Under the pieces are notes generated by a model. That model worked only from the letters and a program-made list of their open reading frames with translations, ran no database searches and was not told the origin of the DNA. A program made the position numbers and the translations under genes. This document shows, in pieces, positions 57,325 to 64,000 of a stretch of DNA of 64,000 nt (position 1 is its first letter; every line of letters begins with the position of its first letter). Where the stretch lies: positions 5,210,501 through 5,274,500 of the forward strand of contig NC_080042.1 of NCBI RefSeq assembly GCF_012489685.1. The letters are read 5' to 3'. Source of the DNA: Lotus japonicus (taxonomy: Eukaryota > Streptophyta > Magnoliopsida > Fabales > Fabaceae).

Positions 57325-59153
57325 CATGTTAGATTTGACGATAAGCTTGACTCTGACCAGTCAAAGCTAGTTGAGAAGTTTGCGGATCTAAGCATTAATG
57401 TTTCTGACAAAGGCAAAGCTCCAGAGGAAGCTGAGCCAGAGGAAGATGATCCAGAAGAAGAAGCTGGTCCCTCTGATTCACAACCTCAGAAGAAAAGCAG
57501 AATCATTGCATCACATCCTAAGGAATTGATTCTGGGCAACAAAGATGAACCAGTCAGAACCAGATCAGCCTTCAGACCCTCTGAAGAGACCTTGCTCAGT
57601 CTGAAAGGATTGGTGTCCTTAATTGAACCCAAGTCCATAGATGAAGCTCTTCAGGATAAGGATTGGATTCTGGCTCTGGAAGAAGAATTGAATCAATTTT
57701 CCAAGAATGATGTTTGGAGCTTAGTGAAGAAACCTCAAAGTGTTCATGTGATTGGAACCAAATGGGTCTTCAGAAACAAGCTGAATGAGAAAGGAGTTGT
57801 AGTGAGAAACAAGGCAAGGCTAGTTGCTCAAGGCTACAGTCAGCAGGAAGGAATAGACTACACTGAAACATTTGCTCCAGTAGCAAGATTAGAAGCAATC
57901 AGATTGTTGATCTCCTTCTCAGTGAATCACAACATAGTTCTTCATCAGATGGATGTGAAGAGTGCCTTCCTAAATGGTTACATTTCAGAGGAAGTCTATG
58001 TTCATCAACCCCCAGGTTTTGAAGATGAGAAGAACCCAGACCATGTGTTCAAACTGAAGAAATCACTCTATGGTCTGAAGCAAGCTCCCAGAGCATGGTA
58101 TGAGAGACTCAGCTCATTCCTTCTGGAGAATGAGTTTGTAAGGGGTAAAGTAGATACAACTCTTTTTGCAAAACTTACAAAGATGATATCTTAATTGTGC
58201 AAATCTATGTTGATGATATAATATTTGGCTCTGCTAATCAATCTCTATGCAAAGAATTTTCTAAGATGATGCAGGCTGAATTTGAGATGAGTATGATGGG
58301 AGAACTCAAGTACTTTCTGGGAATACAAGTTGATCAAACACCAGAAGGAACATATATCCATCAGAGCAACTACACTAAAGAACTTCTGAAGAAGTTCAAT
58401 ATGCTAGAATCTACAGTTGCTAAGACTCCAATGCATCCTACATGCATTCTGGAGAAAGAAGATGCAAGTGGTAAAGTTTGTCAGAAGTTCTATCGTGGTA
58501 TGATAGGATCACTTCTATACTTAACTGCATCTAGGCCAGATATATTGTTTAGTGTTCATTTATGTGCTCGTTTCCAATCAGATCCAAGGGAAACCCACTT
58601 AACTGCTGTTAAGAGGATCCTAAGGTATCTGAAAGGCACCACTAACCTTGGCTTGATGTATAAGAAAACATCAGAGTATAAGCTTTCAGGTTATTGTGAT
58701 GCTGATTATGCTGGAGATAGAACAGAGAGAAAAAACACTTCTGGAAATTGTCAATTTCTGGGAAGCAACTTAGTCTCATGGGCAAGCAAGAGGCAATCAA
58801 CCATTGCACTATCCACTGCAGAGGCAGAATATATCTCAGCAGCAATATGCAGCACTCAGATGCTCTGGATGAAACATCAGCTGGAGGATTATCAGATCCT
58901 TGAGAGCAATATCTCAATCTATTGTGATAACACTGCTGCAATATCATTGAGTAAGAATCCTATCTTACATTCAAGGGCAAAGCACATTGAGGTAAAGTAT
59001 CACTTTATTAGAGATTATGTACAGAAGGGCGTACTTCTTCTGAAGTTTGTTGATATTGACCATCAATGAGCAGATATCTTTACAAAGCCCTTAGCAGAGG
59101 ATAGATTTAATTTTATTCTGAAAAATCTGAATATGGACTTTTGTCCAGCATGA
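57325..59153 (+). pseudogene. pol: Pol fragment 3 of the outer copia: reverse transcriptase and RNase H
   Basis: Continues the frame left at 5568 through an acidic linker into reverse transcriptase ([31 protein letters not shown]). One base is missing from the A-run at about 58171, giving a stop at 58192-58194; YVDDIIFG follows in the corrected frame (from 58206). RNase H keeps [19 protein letters not shown] and CDNTAAISLSKN. A Trp codon is changed to TGA at 59067-59069 in the terminal ADIFTKPL motif; without it the protein would end at 59153. Two lesions show this element is inactive and older than the inserts. Confidence 0.92.
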
Positions 59154-59586
59154 AGATGGATCAGAACCTCTGACTATGATACTTCTTGATCAGAAGATGT
59201 CTAGTCCAGAAGGTAACTCTATCAGAGTGTATGTACCCATTGGTGCTGACTCTGAAGCTGAGACAGTAAACATGTGTCAGTATCTCTGATGCATAGTTCC
59301 TTGTGCTCGTGTGACAGTCTGTCATAATGAGTGTTGATGTGCTTCTCTCCTGCGTGTGATATGTGTATTAACTGTTACTATGATGTCTTTAATTTTTAAC
59401 TGTTGATTTTAAATTACTTTTGATCAACAACGGTTACTTTTAAAAACCCACTATACACACACGTTCTCCTACACTTACGGTTTTATTTTCTCTCTCTTTA
59501 GCTTTCAAACCCTTATCTGCACGATCTCTCTCTCTCTCTCTATTCATCTTCTTCCTTTCTACCCAAAACCTTCAACCGCTTTCAAG
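59154..59586 (+). other. Pol-to-third-ORF spacer of the outer copia with CT-rich leader
   Basis: No gene. CT repeats at about 59488-59500 and 59525-59541 precede the third ORF by less than 100 bp, with an acceptor-like CTCTCTTTAG/C near 59502. Layout parallels the spacer in the young Sirevirus elements although the sequences differ. Confidence 0.55.
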
Positions 59587-62478
59587 ATGGTGAGACAAAC
59601 CAGAAACGAAGCTGCAGGTGAAACAACCCAAGGTTCTCAGTTTCCAGTGATGGTAGTTGGTCAAGCTACAGGACAGGCAGGTACTGAGGTTCAGAGAACT
59701 CAAGCTCCAGTTCAAGGGCAGATGATTCCGATTACAGAACGGGGCTGTGCCGTTCACTGCGTTTATGCTCCGGAAGAACTCCAGGTGCTTACTGAATGGA
59801 GATTCGACCTGGATAATATAGCTGCAAATGGGTATGATCTTCGTCCTGAAGTCCGTGTTCAAGGCTGGGAAAATTACTTCAACAGGCTTCGAGGACCGGT
59901 GTATGACAAATTGGTCAAGGAATTCTGGAAACACGCTGAGTGTGATGATACTCAGGTGGTTTCGTACATTGCTGGCAGAAGGATCATCATCACTGAGAAG
60001 TCGATTGTTGATCTTCTGGGTGAGCACACTGGTAGAGGTTTCCGATTCCAATTGACTGAATCCAAGTTGAAACCCAGAACAAAGGAAGAGACAAACAAAG
60101 CTCTTTACACCACCTACAAACCAGGAAAGAGTGACTACAAGGTTGTGGATCTTCATCCCAAGCTTAGAATCTGGCATAAGATTCTGCTCCACTGCTTCAA
60201 TCAGAGACAGAAGGGTAGCTCTCCTGACTACATCAATTTCAACCAGAAGGCAATGCTCTACTTTATTCAAGATCGTCAGAAGATCTGTCTTCCATTCTTC
60301 TTGTTCTCCTACCTCAAGGAATGCATCAAGAAATCAAGAACCACTGCCTCAAAGAAGTCTGCCATCAAGTACATTCCCTTTGGAAGACTGCTCTCAGATC
60401 TTTTCATTGAGAGTAAACTTGTAGAAGATCTGACCAAGGCTGGCTGCACAGAGGATCTGACCATGATTGTGAGTGATGTCTTCACTTCCAGTTCCTTGAA
60501 GAAGATGGGGCTGGTTCAGAAAAAGATTGCTCCTGCTCATGAAGATACTTCAGATGAAGTCAGAAGAAGAAGAATCCCTCTGAATGATTACACTCTGTGG
60601 TCTCAAGCTGACAACCGAGAAGCAATCCTGTGCTACATTGATGATCTGAGGCAGCAAGGCTATGAGATTGATGTGGATGAATTCTTCAGAAAATTGCCAC
60701 CAGCTCCTGAGTTTGATTCTCCTCCCAAGAGGAAAACTAAGAGAAAGATCATCTTGGAGGAATCCTCTGAAGAGTCTGACTCTGATGCTGCTCTGAAGAA
60801 GAAGGCAAAGGCTGACAAGCCTAAGAGGCAGAATGAGGAGCCAACCAAGCCTGATGATGATAATGATGGTGATAATGATGGTGGTCCCCCTCCACCAAAG
60901 AAGAAGAAGCAGGTCAGAATCATGGTGAAGCCTACCCGGGTGGAACCAGCTGCTCAAGTGCTCAGAAGGATTGAAACTCCTTCCAGAGTGACTCGGTCAT
61001 CAGTGCGATCATCAAGTAAGTCTGTTGTTGATTCTGATGATGATTTAAATTCATTTGATGCACTCCCCATCTCTACTATGCTCAAACGATCTTCAAACCC
61101 ACTCACTCCTATCCCTGAGTCCCAATCAGGTGCACAAACCACTTCTCCACCCAATTCACCAAGATCTTCATTTTTCCAACCTTCCCCACATGAAGCACCT
61201 CTCTGGAACATGCTTCAGAACCAACCCTCTAGACAATCTGAACAAACCTCTCCCATTACCATCCAATACAACCCATTAACCTCTGAACCCATCATTCCTG
61301 AACAACCAGAACATGAACCCAGAACGTCTGATCACTCTGTCCCTAGAGCATCAGAACGTCCGGTTGTTAGAACCACTGATACAGATTCCTCAATTGCTTA
61401 TGCTCCTGTATCATTCCCTATCAATGTTGCTGATTCCTCACCTTCCAACAACTCTAAGTCAGTTCGTAAATTTATGGAAGTTAGGAAAGAAAAAGTGTCT
61501 GCCATTCCAGAGTACTACCTTACAGTACCAAGCCCTAGGAGATACCCTGGACCTAGACCAGAACGTCCAGTTGACCCAGATGATCCTATCCCGGCTGACC
61601 CCTTACATGAAGCAGACCCCTTAACCCAACAAGTCCAACCTGGCCACGTTCATCAAGAGCCCATTCAACCAGAACCAGAAAACTCTGTGTCTAACCACTC
61701 TTCGGTTAGATCACCACATCCTCAGGTTGAAACCTCTGAACCCAACCTTGGAGCCTCTGAACCAAATGTCCAAACTTTTGACATTGGCTCTCCTCAAGGT
61801 GCCTCTGAGGCAAACAGCAGCAACCACCCAACCTCTCCTGAAACCAACATTTCCATTGTTCCCTACACACATCTCAGACCAACCTCTCTCTCTGAGTGCA
61901 TCAGTGTTTTTAATCATGAAGCTTCACTGATGATTCGCAACGTCAAAGGTCATACTGATTTGAGTGAGAATCCTGACTCTGTTGCTGAAGAATGGAATAG
62001 TCTGAGTACTTGGTTAGTTGCTCAGGTTCCTGTTATGATGAGTCATCTCATTGCAGAAAGGGATCAAAGGATTGAGGCTGCTAGGCAGCGGTTTACAAGA
62101 AGAGTGGCTCTGCATGAACAACAGCAAAGAACTAAGTTACTTGAAGCTGTTGAAGAGGCCAGAAGAAAGAAAGAGCAAGTAGAAGAAGTTGCACGTCAAG
62201 CAGCTGTACAAGCTGAAAATGGAAGATTAGAGGCTGAGAGACTTGAAGCTGAAGCTGAAGCTATTAGATGTCAAGCTCTTGCCCCAGTGGTCTTCACTCC
62301 TGCTGCTTCTGATTCCACTCCAGCTCATCAACTTGCTCAGAATGTTCCCTCTAGCTCTGCACAGCCAAGTCCTTCCAGACTTGACATCATGGAACAACGT
62401 CTCAATACTCATGAGACTCTGCTGATGGACATGAAGCAAATTCTTCAAGAACTTCTGCGTCGCTCTGACAAACCTTAG
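59587..62478 (+). CDS. Third ORF (env-position protein) of the outer copia, 963 codons, intact
   Basis: Unknown function. The N-terminal domain (about residues 55-290) contains VYDKLVKEFWKHA (about 105-117) and YIPFGRLLSDLF (about 262-273), matching in order and nearly in spacing the third ORF of the young elements; it resembles the plant domain labelled putative plant transposon protein. A Lys/Arg-rich and acidic segment (about 378-460) contains candidate nuclear signals (KRKTKRK, KKKKQVR). A long Ser/Pro-rich region (about 470-760) is followed by a coiled coil (about 818-900, rich in Glu, Ala, Arg). No signal peptide or membrane span. It is striking that this frame is open while pol upstream carries two lesions. 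Confidence 0.82.
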   Translation: MVRQTRNEAAGETTQGSQFPVMVVGQATGQAGTEVQRTQAPVQGQMIPITERGCAVHCVYAPEELQVLTEWRFDLDNIAANGYDLRPEVRVQGWENYFNRLRGPVYDKLVKEFWKHAECDDTQVVSYIAGRRIIITEKSIVDLLGEHTGRGFRFQLTESKLKPRTKEETNKALYTTYKPGKSDYKVVDLHPKLRIWHKILLHCFNQRQKGSSPDYINFNQKAMLYFIQDRQKICLPFFLFSYLKECIKKSRTTASKKSAIKYIPFGRLLSDLFIESKLVEDLTKAGCTEDLTMIVSDVFTSSSLKKMGLVQKKIAPAHEDTSDEVRRRRIPLNDYTLWSQADNREAILCYIDDLRQQGYEIDVDEFFRKLPPAPEFDSPPKRKTKRKIILEESSEESDSDAALKKKAKADKPKRQNEEPTKPDDDNDGDNDGGPPPPKKKKQVRIMVKPTRVEPAAQVLRRIETPSRVTRSSVRSSSKSVVDSDDDLNSFDALPISTMLKRSSNPLTPIPESQSGAQTTSPPNSPRSSFFQPSPHEAPLWNMLQNQPSRQSEQTSPITIQYNPLTSEPIIPEQPEHEPRTSDHSVPRASERPVVRTTDTDSSIAYAPVSFPINVADSSPSNNSKSVRKFMEVRKEKVSAIPEYYLTVPSPRRYPGPRPERPVDPDDPIPADPLHEADPLTQQVQPGHVHQEPIQPEPENSVSNHSSVRSPHPQVETSEPNLGASEPNVQTFDIGSPQGASEANSSNHPTSPETNISIVPYTHLRPTSLSECISVFNHEASLMIRNVKGHTDLSENPDSVAEEWNSLSTWLVAQVPVMMSHLIAERDQRIEAARQRFTRRVALHEQQQRTKLLEAVEEARRKKEQVEEVARQAAVQAENGRLEAERLEAEAEAIRCQALAPVVFTPAASDSTPAHQLAQNVPSSSAQPSPSRLDIMEQRLNTHETLLMDMKQILQELLRRSDKP

Positions 62479-62644
62479 TCTTAGGATTTCTTTAGTTTTC
62501 CTTCTTAACTTAATTTTATTTTAATTCTACTTTATTTTGTTTTATTTGCATTATTTGCTATGCTTTGTTAGTTATCGTTTATCATTGCACACATATATCT
62601 ATAACTTTGTGCTTGCAAAACCTTCTTTTCTTTATTCATATCAA

Positions 62645-62929
62645 TTATGCTTTTACATCATACATTTCTTTTTCCCTATAATCTAGAATGGAGGATCTTC
62701 TGCACTCCCGGCGTTGCTCTGCTCTTTCCTTCTCCAGCCGTTCAAGCGCATACTCTATGTTGCCAAGCTTGATGCTAAGCTCGGTTCTCTCCAGACTATC
62801 TTCTATAGTCCTGAGTCTTCCTTCCACTGAATCTCTTTCTCCTAGCAAATTCAGTTCCAGCTGGCTGAGTTCCTCCACTTCCTTCACGAAGCCAAGGAAT
62901 TCCTTCAGATCTTTCTCCACTCTGAACTC
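62645..62929 (-). pseudogene. Antisense coiled-coil coding remnant between third ORF and 3' LTR
   Basis: A minus-strand frame open stop to stop for about 94 codons, with strong heptad-like Leu/Glu/Lys content (EFLGFVKEVEELSQLELNLL, YALERLEKERAEQRRE). The sense strand frame over the same stretch is Ser-rich, as the complement of a coiled coil would be. There is no ATG near the start; the first usable codon is GTG at 62920. It may be an exon-like fragment captured from a host gene, or an antisense ORF that lost its start. No family recognised. Confidence 0.45.
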
Positions 62930-63147
62930 TTATATTATTTAGCTCAGAATCTAGACTCCACTAACGTTTTCATTAAGTATTAGACTCAGGGGGAGCTAAG
63001 CTCAGAATCAAGCAGTGACTTGAATTCAGAATGAGCAAGATAAACTATTCACATCAGGATAAGTCTTATTCTATATCTCTAAACTCTGAGTGAATTCAGT
63101 TTATTGTTTAAGAATTGTTCATCAAAAATCTTAGTTTTGTCATCATC

Positions 63148-63161
63148 AAAAAGGGGCAGAT
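63148..63161 (+). other. Polypurine tract of the outer copia
   Basis: AAAAAGGGGCAGAT directly before TGTAAGATCAAG; one C interrupts the purines compared with the young elements. Confidence 0.75.
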
Positions 63162-64000
63162 TGTAAGATCAAGTTTTGATCTAGTAGTACAACTCTATGT
63201 TTTGATGATTACAAGTTAACCTTTTGATATGAACAATTATGGTACTCTAACGTGTTTTTCTGAGTGTGCTATTTACAGGCTCTGACCTCTATCTTATCTC
63301 ACACAAATCAGAAGCACTATGCTTAAAGAGTGACCCAAGCAACGCTTTCGCATTCTCCATGTTCAGTCTGAACAGTGGAAAAGCTTCAGAAGATCTGAAG
63401 TAAATCAAGCTCTGATAAGGACTCAGCTCACTTGAAGCTCTGTTGATCCAGACGTTCCGACAACCTAGAGACTCTGAAGGTTCAGAGGTTCTGATGGTGT
63501 AGAAGACTCTGATGATCCAGTAGCTGATGAGTGAAGACTCTGAAGTCCAGAAGCAACTGGCTCTGAAGACCATGTACTGATCCTCTGAAGTGAAGATCAG
63601 AAGGTACAAAGGTCAGAGGATCCAAGCTTCCCTCTGACTCTGGTCAATCAGCTTCACAAGTTCCAACACGAAGCGCTCCTCTGATCAGAAGTCTACGAGG
63701 TTAAGGTCAAGTCACTATCCAAAGTACAAAAGCAAAGTGTACTATCCTGACGACCTACCTAACATCCTCAGCCACAGCAGAAGCTGGAATTTCCAGAACT
63801 GCCCTCCAACGGTAGCATTTCCATGCAACGTTCAACCCTAATCCTTGGAGTATAAATAGAGGCTGAAGATTGAAAGAAGCGGCTAGAAGCATTTTACACA
63901 CGCGCAAGAAATATTCAAATCCTTCTAAGCTTTCTTTCATCTTGAATTTCATTGTGTTTACTATAAGCTTTTCAGAAGCACTTTCTTTGTAAACAAGAAC
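63162..64000 (+). repeat. 3' LTR of the outer copia, first 839 bp (runs off the window)
   Basis: Starts TGTAAGATCAAGTTTTGATC after the purine tract. Contains several scattered GACTCTGAAG-like repeats (63465-63600), an AACGG box (CTCCAACGGTAG, 63804-63815) and a TATA box (63851-63858). ORFs within it are not convincing. The right end is outside the window. Confidence 0.85.
63851..63858 (+). promoter_or_regulatory. LTR promoter TATA box of the outer copia
   Basis: TATAAATA, about 690 bp into the LTR, with an AACGG box about 40 bp upstream, as in the young Sirevirus LTRs. Confidence 0.72.

Larger units (their letters stand above)
62479..63161 (+). other. 3' untranslated region of the outer copia
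   Basis: AT-rich up to about 62680, then the antisense coiled-coil frame (62645-62929), an AGGGGGAG tract near 62990 and the purine tract AAAAAGGGGCAGAT (63148-63161) at the LTR border. No sense gene. Confidence 0.65.

Noticed and set aside
60550..60957. 135-codon minus-strand ORF opposite the third ORF of the outer copia
   Set aside because: Low-complexity complement of an acidic/basic coding stretch.
63289..63609. 106-codon minus-strand ORF in the outer copia 3' LTR
   Set aside because: Lies over degenerate CTCTGAAG-type repeats within the LTR; no domain and no support from context.

Overview
The window is plant nuclear DNA made entirely of nested LTR retrotransposons. I see no host gene, tRNA, rRNA or CRISPR array. 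The mix of two Sirevirus-type Ty1/copia families, long-LTR (about 3.5-3.9 kb) Ty3/gypsy elements, initiator-tRNA-Met primer sites and multiple AGGGGGAG purine tracts points to a eudicot with a large genome. A legume is my best guess, from general resemblance only.

Nesting, outermost first. (1) The oldest layer is a Sirevirus-like copia on the + strand, cut into three pieces (1-1323, 5193-5568, 57320-64000). It shows a Gag C-terminus, a decayed pol with one frameshift and one nonsense codon, an intact 963-codon third ORF, an antisense coiled-coil ORF remnant, and the start of its 3' LTR at 63162. (2) Its integrase core is split by a 3.87-kb solo gypsy LTR at 1324-5192 (TSD TCCCA) that holds unusual arrays of covarying hairpins. 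(3) Further along in integrase sits a second gypsy element, 5569-57319 (TSD CTATT), on the - strand. It has two about 3.46-kb LTRs, a tRNA-Met primer site, a Gag-only ORF that stops just before where protease should begin, and no pol. It fits the TR-GAG type of non-autonomous element. (4) The 3' LTR of that element is interrupted at 7503-49048 (TSD GATCA) by the youngest layer, a tandem array of nearly identical Sirevirus elements (LTR about 1.42 kb, internal about 8.12 kb) with Gag, Pol and a third, env-position ORF.

The tandem array contains two 100-N gaps (15216-15315, 36344-36443). Diagnostic variants suggest the middle contig (15316-36343) is not an extra stretch of array. It looks like a second haplotype or redundant copy of the same two-element, three-LTR array: LTR1 matches LTR2, copy A plus D matches B, copy C matches E, and the gypsy flank at 36129-36343 repeats 49049-49263. 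All frameshifts in the young copies fall in this contig, so most are probably sequence errors. The true locus is then likely LTR-internal-LTR-internal-LTR, made by unequal recombination between LTRs of one insertion.

In each Sirevirus, Gag supplies capsid and nucleocapsid and Pol supplies protease, integrase, reverse transcriptase and RNase H. Pol lies in the +1 frame relative to Gag in both families. The third ORF shares a domain between the two families and is preceded by a CT-rich leader. The gypsy element carries only Gag and would depend on enzymes from a related autonomous element.
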